Assembly (NCBI RefSeq): GCF_000818395.1 | Contig: NZ_JWJG01000028.1 | Coordinates: 1,428,222-1,492,221 of the forward strand | Direction: 5' to 3' | Source: Noviherbaspirillum autotrophicum | GTDB lineage: Bacteria > Pseudomonadota > Gammaproteobacteria > Burkholderiales > Burkholderiaceae_D | DNA: 64,000 nucleotides | In this document: positions 1 through 8,426 of the stretch, in pieces | Position numbering within the stretch: position 1 is the first letter of the stretch | Layout of the letters: each line of letters begins with the position of its first letter | Notes under the pieces: model-generated | Seen by the model: the letters and a program-made list of their open reading frames with translations, nothing else | Database searches by the model: none | Told to the model about the DNA's origin: nothing | Translations under genes and position numbers: made by a program

Positions 1-288
1 GCCGACTTCGAAGACACTAACTGGCATCTGTTTCAGCTGGTGCTACCGGAGCGCATCACGCGCGCCGACTTCATGGCAAAGATGTTGGAAAAGAACATTG
101 GTGTCGGCTACCACTACGCGCCGATCCATCTGTTCAAACTCTACCGCGAGCGCGGCTTTAAAGAAGGGATGTTCCCGGTGGCCGAGCGTGTTGGACGCCA
201 GATCGTCACGCTGCCGATGTTCTTTGCGCTCACAGAAACCGATGTCGAACGCACGGTCGGCGCGGTAAAATCCGTCCTTCAACAATAA
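1..288 (+). CDS. arnB: ArnB-like sugar aminotransferase, C-terminal end (partial)
   Basis: The reading frame is open from base 1 and stops at a TAA, so only about 95 C-terminal residues are present. The sequence carries the typical end of DegT/DnrJ/EryC1/StrS PLP-dependent aminotransferases (GVGYHYAPIHLFKLYRE, then FPVAERVGRQIVTLPMF). In the aminoarabinose pathway ArnB transaminates UDP-4-keto-pentose to UDP-L-Ara4N in the cytoplasm. The assignment to ArnB rather than another family member rests on the next four genes, which are arn-type and follow at very short spacing. The catalytic lysine lies outside the window. Confidence 0.8.
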   Translation, partial: ADFEDTNWHLFQLVLPERITRADFMAKMLEKNIGVGYHYAPIHLFKLYRERGFKEGMFPVAERVGRQIVTLPMFFALTETDVERTVGAVKSVLQQ

Positions 289-300
289 GACCAGCGATTG

Positions 301-1260
301 ATGAAACCAGAATTATCCGTCGTCATTCCCGTTTATAACGAAGAAGCCGGCCTGGCTAAGCTATTTGCGCGCCTGTATCCCGCGCTCGACAAGCTCGGCC
401 TTCCATACGAGGTCGTGTTCGTCAACGATGGCAGCCGCGACAGTTCCGCCGCCATTCTCGCCGACCAGTTTCGCGCGCGCCCGGACGTGACGCGTGTCGT
501 GCTGTTCAACGGGAATTACGGCCAGCACATGGCGATCCTCGCCGGCTTCAAGGCGACCCGCGGCGAAATCGTCGTCACGCTTGACGCCGACCTGCAGAAC
601 CCGCCGGAGGAAATCGGCAACCTGATCGCGAAGATGCGCGAGGGTTACGATTATGTCGGTTCGATCCGCCGCGAGCGCCAGGATTCTGCATGGCGCACCC
701 ACGCCTCCAAGGCGATGAACCGGCTGCGCGAGAACATCACGCATATCAAGATGACTGACCAGGGCAACATGCTGCGCGCCTACGGCCGCAATGTGATCGA
801 CCTGGTTAACCAGTGCAATGAAGTCAACACTTTCATTCCGGCGCTCGCCTACACCTTCTCCCGCAAGCCGACCGAAATCGTGGTCGAGCATGAGGAACGC
901 GCGGCGGGCGAGTCCAAGTATTCGCTCTACAGCTTGATCCGACTGAACTTCGATCTGGTCACCGGCTTCTCGCTGATGCCGCTGCAGTTCTTCTCGATCC
1001 TCGGCATTGGCCTGTCGTTCGTATCGGCCGCTCTGTTCGTCGTGCTGCTGCTGCGCCGCTTTCTGTTCGGCTCCGAAGTCGAAGGCGTATTCACGCTGTT
1101 TGCAATCGCCTTCTTCCTGATGGGCGTGATCCTGTTCGGCATCGGCCTGGTCGGCGAATATGTCGGCCGCATCTACCAGCAGGTGCGCGGGCGTCCCCGT
1201 TTCGTGGTGCAGGCGATCCTGGAACAGAGTGCAGATACCACGATGAAGGAATTGCAGTAA
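301..1260 (+). CDS. arnC: ArnC-like undecaprenyl-phosphate glycosyltransferase
   Basis: A 319-residue GT2 glycosyltransferase. The N-terminal catalytic domain starts with LSVVIPVYNEE and has the DXD-type metal site DADLQNP near residue 97. Two hydrophobic segments near residues 230-260 and 268-295 anchor it to the inner membrane, as in ArnC/GtrB-type enzymes. ArnC transfers 4-formamido-L-arabinose from UDP to undecaprenyl phosphate. ATG at 301 is preferred over the TTG at 298; the ribosome site is weak. The stop overlaps the next start by one base (TAATG), implying translational coupling. Other GT2 dolichol-phosphate-type activities cannot be excluded, but context favours ArnC. Confidence 0.85.
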   Translation: MKPELSVVIPVYNEEAGLAKLFARLYPALDKLGLPYEVVFVNDGSRDSSAAILADQFRARPDVTRVVLFNGNYGQHMAILAGFKATRGEIVVTLDADLQNPPEEIGNLIAKMREGYDYVGSIRRERQDSAWRTHASKAMNRLRENITHIKMTDQGNMLRAYGRNVIDLVNQCNEVNTFIPALAYTFSRKPTEIVVEHEERAAGESKYSLYSLIRLNFDLVTGFSLMPLQFFSILGIGLSFVSAALFVVLLLRRFLFGSEVEGVFTLFAIAFFLMGVILFGIGLVGEYVGRIYQQVRGRPRFVVQAILEQSADTTMKELQ

Positions 1261-2165
1261 TGCGCGCCGTCGTTTTCGCCTATCACAATGTCGGCGTACG
1301 TTGCCTGAAGGTGCTGTTGGCACGCGGCGTCGACGTCGCGCTGGTCGTCACCCACCAGGACAATCCGTCGGAGACGATCTGGTTCGAATCGGTCGCCGCA
1401 CTTTGCCGGGAAAAGGGCATTCGATTCGTAACGCCGGACGACCCCAAATCCGCCGAACTGTTTAAGCAGGTGCAAGCGGTTCAGCCGGATTTCATCTTCA
1501 GCTTTTACTACCGTCACATGCTGCCGGTCGAGCTGCTGGCGCTGGCAAAGCACGGCGCCTACAACATGCACGGCTCCCTGCTGCCGAAATATCGCGGCCG
1601 CGTGCCCGTCAATTGGGCGGTGCTGCACGGTGAAACGGAAACCGGTGCGACGCTGCATGAAATGGCTGCCAAACCGGATGCCGGCGCCATCGTCGCTCAG
1701 GCATCGGTCCCGATCCTTCCCGACGACACCGCGTATGAAGTATTCGGAAAAGTGACGGTAGCAGCCGAGCAAGCCTTATGGAATGCCTTGCCGGCAATGC
1801 TGGCTGGCCAAACTCCGAAATTGCCCAACGACTTGTCAAAAGGAAGTTATTTCGGCGGACGCAAGCCGGAAGACGGCCGCATCGATTGGTCGCAGCCGGC
1901 GCAGGCGGTCTACAACCTGCATCGCGCCGTCGCCCCGCCCTATCCGGGTGCATGGACCACCTTGGGCGATAGGACTTTCATTATTGTCAAGGCGCGCCTT
2001 GCCGATCAGGCAAAACCCGATTTGCAGCAAGGCTTGGCAGTAGTGGATAATTGCATATTTGGCGTCTGTGGCGATGGCCGCGCGCTTTTGATTCACGAGC
2101 TCATGGCGGACGGCAAGACGGTCTCGCCGCAAGAGTTACAACAATTCCTGTCGTCCCGTTCGTAA
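1260..2165 (+). CDS. UDP-L-Ara4N formyltransferase (stand-alone ArnA N-terminal half)
   Basis: A 301-residue formyltransferase of the Fmt/ArnA family. The active-site signature is visible as NMHGSLLPKYRGRVPVNW near residues 104-121 (Asn, His), with a downstream Asp in KPDAGAIV. It would formylate UDP-L-Ara4N with 10-formyl-tetrahydrofolate in the cytoplasm. In enterobacteria this domain is fused to the decarboxylase in ArnA; here the two halves are separate adjacent genes. The start overlaps the arnC stop. Confidence 0.85.
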   Translation: MRAVVFAYHNVGVRCLKVLLARGVDVALVVTHQDNPSETIWFESVAALCREKGIRFVTPDDPKSAELFKQVQAVQPDFIFSFYYRHMLPVELLALAKHGAYNMHGSLLPKYRGRVPVNWAVLHGETETGATLHEMAAKPDAGAIVAQASVPILPDDTAYEVFGKVTVAAEQALWNALPAMLAGQTPKLPNDLSKGSYFGGRKPEDGRIDWSQPAQAVYNLHRAVAPPYPGAWTTLGDRTFIIVKARLADQAKPDLQQGLAVVDNCIFGVCGDGRALLIHELMADGKTVSPQELQQFLSSRS

Positions 2166-2195
2166 GACGGAGCGGCGGCTCAACAAGACACTCCT

Positions 2196-3251
2196 ATGAA
2201 AAAAGTACTCATCCTCGGCGTCAACGGTTTCATCGGCCACCACCTGTCCAAGCGCATCCTCGAAACCACTGACTGGCACGTGTTCGGCATGGACATGATG
2301 ACGGATCGCATCACCGACATCCTGGAAAACGAGGCGTACAAGAGCCGCATGCACTTCTTCGAAGGCGACATCACGATTAACAAGGAATGGGTCGAGTACC
2401 ACGTCAAGAAATGTGACGTGATCCTGCCGCTGGTCGCGATTGCCACGCCGTCCACCTACGTGAAGCAGCCGCTGCGCGTGTTCGAACTCGACTTCGAAGC
2501 GAACCTGCCGATCGTGCGCTCCGCCGCCAAGTACGGCAAGCACCTGGTATTCCCGTCCACCTCCGAAGTCTACGGCATGTGCCACGACGAGGAATTCGAT
2601 CCGGAAGAATCCGAGCTGATCTGCGGCCCGATCAACAAGCCGCGCTGGATCTATTCTTGCGCGAAACAGCTGATGGATCGTGTGATCTGGGGCTACGGCA
2701 TGCAGGACAACCTGAACTTCACGCTGTTCCGCCCGTTTAACTGGATCGGCGCCGGTCTCGACTCGATCCACACGCCGAAGGAAGGCAGCTCGCGCGTCGT
2801 GACCCAGTTCTTCGGCCATATCGTTCGTGGCGAGAACATTTCGCTGGTTGACGGAGGCCAGCAGAAGCGCGCGTTCACCTATATCGATGACGGCATCGAT
2901 GCCCTGATGCGCATCATCGCCAATGAAGGCGGCATTGCCAGCGGCAAGATCTACAACATCGGCAATCCGACCAACAATTATTCGATCCGCGAACTGGCCG
3001 ACATGATGCTGAAACTCGCGGCCCAATATCCGGAGTACGCCGAGTCCGCCAAGAAGGTCAAGCTGATTGAAACCACCTCCGCCGCCTACTACGGTAAAGG
3101 CTACCAGGACGTGCAGAACCGCGTACCGAAGATCACCAACACCTGCGACGAGTTGAATTGGAAACCGACCACGTCGATGGAAGACACGCTGCGCAATATC
3201 TTCGACGCGTACCGTGGCCAAGTCGGCGAAGCCAAGGCGCTGATGGACTAA
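2196..3251 (+). CDS. UDP-glucuronate C4-decarboxylase (stand-alone ArnA C-terminal half)
   Basis: A 351-residue extended short-chain dehydrogenase. It has the NAD-binding loop GVNGFIGHH at residues 8-16, the STSEVYG catalytic segment near 122, and the YxxxK pair in YSCAKQ near 153. This matches the ArnA dehydrogenase domain, which oxidises and decarboxylates UDP-glucuronic acid to UDP-4-keto-pentose, the ArnB substrate. It follows the formyltransferase by about 30 bases. The next gene starts immediately after its stop, so it belongs to the same operon. Confidence 0.88.
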   Translation: MKKVLILGVNGFIGHHLSKRILETTDWHVFGMDMMTDRITDILENEAYKSRMHFFEGDITINKEWVEYHVKKCDVILPLVAIATPSTYVKQPLRVFELDFEANLPIVRSAAKYGKHLVFPSTSEVYGMCHDEEFDPEESELICGPINKPRWIYSCAKQLMDRVIWGYGMQDNLNFTLFRPFNWIGAGLDSIHTPKEGSSRVVTQFFGHIVRGENISLVDGGQQKRAFTYIDDGIDALMRIIANEGGIASGKIYNIGNPTNNYSIRELADMMLKLAAQYPEYAESAKKVKLIETTSAAYYGKGYQDVQNRVPKITNTCDELNWKPTTSMEDTLRNIFDAYRGQVGEAKALMD

Positions 3252-4202
3252 ATGCCGGTTCTTGCCCTTAAAATCGACGTCGATACCTATCGCGGCACCC
3301 GGGAAGGCGCACTGAATCTGGTGCACCTCCTGCAAAAACACCAGGCCAACGCTACCTTCCTGTACTCGCTCGGGCCCGACCACACTGGTTGGGCCTTGCG
3401 GCGTGCTTTCCGCCCCGGCTTCTTCCAGAAAGTCTCGCGCACGTCGGTGGTCGAGCATTACGGCCTCAAGACGCTGATGTACGGCGTGCTGCTGCCCGCG
3501 CCCGACATTGGCAAGACATGCACCCAGCAGATGCGGGCGGCGCAAGCAGCCGGATTCGAGTGCGGCATCCACACCTGGGATCATGTCGTCTGGCAAGACA
3601 ACGTTCGTCGGCGCGACGCGGCATGGACCAAAAAGCAGCTTCAACAATCGTTCGACCGCTTCCGCGAGATTTTCGGCCAGGCACCCAAGACCCACGGCGC
3701 CGCCGGCTGGCAGATGAACGAGCACGCCTTCGCCCAGCTCGATGCCTTCGGCTTTGCCTATGCATCGGACGGACGCTGCATGTTGACCGAGCGCGGCGAG
3801 CTGGCCAATCCCAGCGCGGGCCCGCATCGCCTGCAGGCCTTCGGCAAGACGTTGTCTTGCATACAATTGCCGACCACGCTGCCGACGCTGGACGAACTGC
3901 TCGGCCGCACACTCGACAGCGTTGTCATCGACGAGTCAAATATTGCGCGTACGATCCTCAAGCTCACCGCATCGCCGCGCGATCATGTCTTCACGCTGCA
4001 TGCCGAACTTGAAGGGCAAAAGCTCGCCCCCATCTTTGAACAATTGCTGGAAGGATGGAAGGCGCAGGGTTACGATCTGGTCTCGATGGCGGATTACTAC
4101 CAGAAGGTGAAAAACGACGCCTTGCCGACTTATCCGGTCAGCTGGGGAGAATTGCCCGGCCGATCGGGCGAACTGATTGTCCAGCCATCGTCAAGCCAAT
4201 AA
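3252..4202 (+). CDS. arnD: ArnD-like 4-deoxy-4-formamido-L-Ara undecaprenol deformylase
   Basis: A 316-residue polysaccharide deacetylase (NodB fold). The metal-binding Asp pair is in KIDVDTYRG at the N terminus and the His pair in IHTWDHV near residue 113. ArnD removes the formyl group from undecaprenyl-phosphate Ara4FN before flipping to the periplasm. The ATG directly follows the stop of the decarboxylase gene. No arnT, arnE or arnF is seen downstream, so these must lie upstream of the window or elsewhere. Confidence 0.87.
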   Translation: MPVLALKIDVDTYRGTREGALNLVHLLQKHQANATFLYSLGPDHTGWALRRAFRPGFFQKVSRTSVVEHYGLKTLMYGVLLPAPDIGKTCTQQMRAAQAAGFECGIHTWDHVVWQDNVRRRDAAWTKKQLQQSFDRFREIFGQAPKTHGAAGWQMNEHAFAQLDAFGFAYASDGRCMLTERGELANPSAGPHRLQAFGKTLSCIQLPTTLPTLDELLGRTLDSVVIDESNIARTILKLTASPRDHVFTLHAELEGQKLAPIFEQLLEGWKAQGYDLVSMADYYQKVKNDALPTYPVSWGELPGRSGELIVQPSSSQ

Positions 4203-4242
4203 CCAATCGTTGCCACAAGCGACAATAACTATGGAGAGTAGC

Positions 4243-4719
4243 GTGGACGACACCCCATCCGCACTGAATCTGGCCGTGCCGGAATTTTCCGCCGCAATGA
4301 CTGGCGAAAAGACTTTCAAGCTGTCCGACTACAAGGGAAAGACCGTAGTGTTGTATTTTTACCCCAAGGACAACACTCCCGGCTGCACGACTGAAGGCAT
4401 GCAATTCCGCGATCTTCACCCGCAATTCCAAGCAGCCAATACCGAAATTTTCGGCATCAGTCGCGACAGCATCCGCTCCCACGAAGGGTTCAAGGCGAAA
4501 CTGGCGATGCCGTTCGACTTGATTTCCGATCCGGATGAAACTGTCTGTAACTTGTTCAACGTAATGAAAATAAAAGCTATGTATGGCAAGAAAGTGCGCG
4601 GCGTTGAACGCAGCACATTTGTGATTGACGGCAGCGGGAAATTGGTGAAAGAATGGCGTGGAGTCAAGGTGCCTGGGCACGTTGATGAAGTTCTGGAATT
4701 CGTCAAAACGCTCGCTTAA
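4243..4719 (+). CDS. bcp: Bcp/PrxQ-family thioredoxin-dependent peroxiredoxin
   Basis: A 158-residue AhpC/TSA-fold peroxidase. The peroxidatic cysteine is C48 in YPKDNTPGCTTEG. The usual resolving cysteine five residues later is replaced by methionine; the only other cysteine is C102 (ETVCNLF). The enzyme may therefore work as a 1-Cys type or use a distant partner. GTG at 4243 is chosen because GGAGAG lies 4 bases upstream and the length then fits the family. The in-frame ATG at 4231 is the alternative start and itself contains that Shine-Dalgarno sequence. Confidence 0.85.
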   Translation: MDDTPSALNLAVPEFSAAMTGEKTFKLSDYKGKTVVLYFYPKDNTPGCTTEGMQFRDLHPQFQAANTEIFGISRDSIRSHEGFKAKLAMPFDLISDPDETVCNLFNVMKIKAMYGKKVRGVERSTFVIDGSGKLVKEWRGVKVPGHVDEVLEFVKTLA

Positions 4720-4768
4720 TCGCGTCAAACGCAGAACACATTGAATTTAAAAGAATTTTCTTGCAGAA

Positions 4769-4816
4769 AGCCGTTTGCGGAAGAGGCGCCGAGCCTCCCC
4801 CCAAACGGCTTTTTTG
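4769..4816 (+). terminator. rho-independent terminator after bcp
   Basis: A 9-bp stem AGCCGTTTG/CAAACGGCT encloses a smaller GAGGC/GCCTC hairpin and is followed by six T residues. It separates the peroxiredoxin gene from the PhoH gene. Confidence 0.85.
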
Positions 4817-4922
4817 CTTTCCAAACAGCTCACTCGACCAGTTTTCACCCCACCCTGCATCCTGCACGGCGCTGTTTGAATCTCATCGCAGTCAGTTCAA
4901 CCCACTTTAGATTGAGGTCCTG

Positions 4923-6578
4923 ATGCCACTACCTAAATTACCGACCAAACCCGCAGAACTGCTCTCCCCCGCAGACTATCCGAAGGCAGAGAAAGGCAAA
5001 TCGGTAAAACCTTTGATGACGTTGGTGGAATCAATTCCGCATACGACCGAAACTGCTCCGAAGGCACGCGCCAAAACAACCGAGAAAGCACCGGCCGCGA
5101 AGCGCTCCACGAAGCCGAAAGACGTGGAAACCACGATCAAGTCCAACGTCAGCCGCACTGCCGACAAGCTGGGTGTCACCAAGATTTTCGTGCTCGACAC
5201 GAATGTGCTGATGCACGATCCGACCTCGTTGTTCCGCTTCGAGGAGCACGACGTCTACCTGCCGATGATGACGCTCGAAGAGCTGGACAACCACAAGAAA
5301 GGCATGTCCGAAGTCGCCCGCAACGCGCGCCAGGTCTCGCGCTCGCTCGACGCGCTGGTCGCCGGCGTGGAAGAGAATGCAATCGAGGATGGCATTCCGC
5401 TATCCAAGCTGGGCAACAAGGACGCGAAGGGTCGCCTGTTCTTCCAGACCAAGCTGCAGACGGTGACATTGCCCGAAGGGCTGCCGATCGGCAAAGCCGA
5501 CAACCAGATTCTCGGCGTGGTGCGCGCACTGGAAACGCAATACCCGGACCGCCCGATCGTACTGGTGTCCAAAGACATCAACATGCGCATCAAGGCGCGT
5601 GCGATGGGATTGCCGGCAGAAGAGTACTTCAATGACCATGTGCTGGAAGACACCGACCTGCTCTATTCCGGCATCCTGCAGCTCCCGGACGATTTCTGGA
5701 ACAAGCATGGCAAGGGCATGGAATCGTGGCAGGAAAACAAGCACGGCACCGGCTACACGTTCTATCGCCTGACGGGGCCCAGCGTCGCCTCTTTCCTGGT
5801 CAACCAGTTCGTCTACCTGGAGCCGAAGACCGGAGAGGCGCCGCTCTACGGGCAGGTCAGGCAGATCAACGGCAAGACCTCGGTGATCCAGACACTGCGC
5901 GACTACACCCATGGCAAGAACAGCGTGTGGGGCATCACGGCACGCAACCGCGAGCAAAATTTCGCGCTCAACCTGCTGATGAACCCGGAATGCGATTTCG
6001 TCACCCTGCTCGGCCAGGCCGGCACCGGCAAGACCCTGCTCGCGCTGGCGGCAGGCCTGGCGCAAGTGCTGGAAACCAAGCTCTACAATGAAATCATCGT
6101 CACCCGCGTGACGGTGCCGGTCGGCGAAGACATCGGCTTCTTGCCCGGCACGGAGGAAGAAAAGATGTCGCCCTGGATGGGGGCGTTCGACGACAACCTG
6201 GAAGTGCTCAACAAGTCGGACAGCGATGCCGGAGAATGGGGGCGCGCAGCGACGCAGGACCTGATCCGCTCACGCATCAAGATCAAGTCGCTCAACTTCA
6301 TGCGCGGCCGCACCTTCGTCAACAAGTTCCTGATCATCGACGAAGCGCAGAACCTGACGCCCAAGCAGATGAAGACCCTGGTCACACGCGCCGGTCCCGG
6401 TACAAAGATCGTGTGCCTGGGCAACATCGCGCAGATCGACACGCCGTACCTGACCGAAGGTTCGAGTGGCCTGACCTACGTGGTGGACCGCTTCAAGGGC
6501 TGGGCCCACAGCGGCCATGTGACGCTGGCGCGCGGCGAACGCTCGCGCCTGGCCGATCATGCCAGCGACGTGCTGTAA
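4923..6578 (+). CDS. PIN-PhoH family ATPase
   Basis: A 551-residue two-domain protein. After a low-complexity, Lys/Ala-rich N-terminal tail of about 85 residues comes a PIN nuclease-like domain (KIFVLDTNVLMHD near residue 90, MTLEELDNHK near 120). The C-terminal PhoH ATPase follows, with Walker A GQAGTGKT near residue 362 and Walker B LIIDEAQN near 470. PIN-PhoH (PhoH2-type) proteins are associated with RNA unwinding and cleavage in other bacteria; the cellular role here is inferred only. The start follows GAGG at good spacing. Confidence 0.88.
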   Translation: MPLPKLPTKPAELLSPADYPKAEKGKSVKPLMTLVESIPHTTETAPKARAKTTEKAPAAKRSTKPKDVETTIKSNVSRTADKLGVTKIFVLDTNVLMHDPTSLFRFEEHDVYLPMMTLEELDNHKKGMSEVARNARQVSRSLDALVAGVEENAIEDGIPLSKLGNKDAKGRLFFQTKLQTVTLPEGLPIGKADNQILGVVRALETQYPDRPIVLVSKDINMRIKARAMGLPAEEYFNDHVLEDTDLLYSGILQLPDDFWNKHGKGMESWQENKHGTGYTFYRLTGPSVASFLVNQFVYLEPKTGEAPLYGQVRQINGKTSVIQTLRDYTHGKNSVWGITARNREQNFALNLLMNPECDFVTLLGQAGTGKTLLALAAGLAQVLETKLYNEIIVTRVTVPVGEDIGFLPGTEEEKMSPWMGAFDDNLEVLNKSDSDAGEWGRAATQDLIRSRIKIKSLNFMRGRTFVNKFLIIDEAQNLTPKQMKTLVTRAGPGTKIVCLGNIAQIDTPYLTEGSSGLTYVVDRFKGWAHSGHVTLARGERSRLADHASDVL

Positions 6579-6598
6579 GACTCCTGGCCGACGCCAAC

Positions 6599-6626
6599 AA
6601 AAAAGCCCGCACTGCGGGCTTTTTTG
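6599..6626. terminator. bidirectional terminator between phoH-type gene and pit
   Basis: A GCCCGC-ACT-GCGGGC hairpin flanked by A6 and T6 serves the two convergent genes. Confidence 0.9.
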
Positions 6627-6643
6627 TTTATGGCGATTCCTGA

Positions 6644-7651
6644 TTAAAGAATCTTGGTGCCGATCCACCATGCGATCGCCGCGACAAAGGCCGATGCCGG
6701 AATCGTCAGGATCCAGGCCCACACGATGTTGCCCGCAACGCCCCAGCGCACGGCCGACATCTTGCGCGCCGAGCCGACGCCGACGATGGCGCCGGTGATG
6801 GTATGCGTGGTCGACACCGGAATACCGAGCGCGGACGCCAGGAACAAGGTGATCGCCCCGCCTGTTTCGGCGCAAAATCCGCCGACGGGCTTCAGCTTGG
6901 TGATCTTCTGTCCCATGGTCTTGACGATGCGCCAGCCGCCGAACAGAGTGCCCAGGCCAATCGCGGTATAGCAGCAGATGATAACCCACCACGGCAGCGG
7001 ATCCTGTGCGCTTGTGTAACCGGCAGCGATCAGCAGCATCCAGATGATGCCCATGGTTTTTTGCGCGTCGTTACCGCCGTGCCCCAGACTGTACATGGAC
7101 GCCGAAACCAGTTGCATGCGGCGGAACCACTTGTCGATGCGCCGCGGCGTGGAACGCACGAAGAGCCACGACACCAGCACCATCATGATCGATCCGAACA
7201 CGAAGCCGAGCAGCGGCGACAGCACGATGAACGAAATGGTCTTGATCAGGCCGGCCGAGATCAGCGATCCGGTGCCCGCTTTCGCCACGGCTGCACCGAC
7301 CAGGCCGCCGATCAGCGCATGGGACGACGACGACGGGATGCCGTAGTACCAGGTCAGGACATTCCAGAAAATCGCCCCTACCAGCGCGCCAAACACGACG
7401 TAATGGTCGACGATCGCCGGATCCACCGTTCCCTTGCCTACCGTGGACGCCACCTTCAGCTGGAAGAAGAAGACCGCGATCACGTTGAACACTGCCGCCA
7501 TTGCCACTGCAGTCTGCGGCTTGAGCACGCCTGTCGACACCACCGTCGCAATCGCATTGGCCGCGTCGTGAAAGCCGTTCATGAAGTCGAACAGCAGCGC
7601 CAATGCAATCAGGAAGGCGAGAACATAAATACTGATTTGAAGGGTGTGCAT
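6644..7651 (-). CDS. pit: Pit-family inorganic phosphate transporter
   Basis: A 335-residue polytopic inner-membrane protein with the PiT signature GFHDAANAIAT near residue 27 and a second conserved repeat near residue 190 (SLGHGGNDAQKTMG). It imports phosphate in symport with protons, probably as a metal-phosphate complex. The gene lies about 33 bases downstream of the DUF47 gene, the usual pit partner, so the two form an operon transcribed leftward. Confidence 0.93.
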   Translation of the reverse strand: MHTLQISIYVLAFLIALALLFDFMNGFHDAANAIATVVSTGVLKPQTAVAMAAVFNVIAVFFFQLKVASTVGKGTVDPAIVDHYVVFGALVGAIFWNVLTWYYGIPSSSSHALIGGLVGAAVAKAGTGSLISAGLIKTISFIVLSPLLGFVFGSIMMVLVSWLFVRSTPRRIDKWFRRMQLVSASMYSLGHGGNDAQKTMGIIWMLLIAAGYTSAQDPLPWWVIICCYTAIGLGTLFGGWRIVKTMGQKITKLKPVGGFCAETGGAITLFLASALGIPVSTTHTITGAIVGVGSARKMSAVRWGVAGNIVWAWILTIPASAFVAAIAWWIGTKIL

Positions 7652-7684
7652 GAGATTATTGTTCTAGTCCGTCGGAATACTGCA

Positions 7685-8311
7685 CTAAGCGTTTTCGACA
7701 ATGATGCCTTCGATGATGTTGGCCACATCCTCGCAACGGTCAGTGACTGTTTCCAGAATTTCGTAAATCGCCTTCAGCTTGATCAGGTTGCGCACATCCG
7801 GTTCGTCGCGAAACAGCTTGGACATGGCGGCACGCATGACGTGGTCGGCATCCGATTCGAAACGGTCGATCTCTTCGCACAGAGCCAGGATCTGCTGCGA
7901 GTTATCCATGTTGTGCAGCAGCCCGACCGCAGCCTTGACCTTTTCCGTGCTGGCCAGGCATAACTCCGCCAGGCGTTTTGCTTCCGGCGTCACTGCCTTG
8001 ATGTCGTACAGCGAGATGGTCTGTGCGGCATCTTCCAGCAGGTCGAGAATGTCGTCCATGCGCGTGATCAGCTGGTGAATGTCGTCGCGGTCGAGCGGCG
8101 TGATGAACGTTTTGTGCAGCAGTTCCAACGTGCCGTGAGTAACCTTGTCCGCCTGTTTTTCGATGCTTTCAATCGCATGCACACGATTTTCCAGGTCGTC
8201 GAAGTTGGTCATCACGCTAACCATTTCCTTCGCGCCCTTTACGCACAGGTCGGCATGCTGAACAAATAGTTCAAAAAATTTGCCCTCGCTGGGCATCAGT
8301 CGTCCAAACAT
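7685..8311 (-). CDS. DUF47/PhoU-like Pit accessory protein
   Basis: A 208-residue, mainly helical cytoplasmic protein of the DUF47 family, distantly related to PhoU. It begins MFGRLMPSEGKFFELF and has the helical pattern IESIEKQADKVTHGTLELLHKTFITPLDRDDIH. Family members are encoded next to Pit and are thought to modulate its transport. It is first in the pit operon. Confidence 0.9.
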   Translation of the reverse strand: MFGRLMPSEGKFFELFVQHADLCVKGAKEMVSVMTNFDDLENRVHAIESIEKQADKVTHGTLELLHKTFITPLDRDDIHQLITRMDDILDLLEDAAQTISLYDIKAVTPEAKRLAELCLASTEKVKAAVGLLHNMDNSQQILALCEEIDRFESDADHVMRAAMSKLFRDEPDVRNLIKLKAIYEILETVTDRCEDVANIIEGIIVENA

Positions 8312-8426
8312 AGTTCACTCTCTTAAGGTTAAAGCGTTAATTCGTCGTAACCGCGGGTTTGACCGTGCTGCCGCCTGACGCCCGCCGGGCCTTCCCAAGC
8401 ATCAAGGCGCACTCTGCGCACCTTGG

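Noticed and set aside
2136-3866. 576-codon open frame on the minus strand across the arn genes
   Set aside because: Shadow of the GC-rich arn coding sequence; Arg/Val/Gly-rich with no recognisable domain, and the plus-strand genes are well-identified families.
6803-7963. 386-codon plus-strand frame opposite pit and the DUF47 gene
   Set aside because: His/Arg/Gln-rich shadow of two confidently identified genes.
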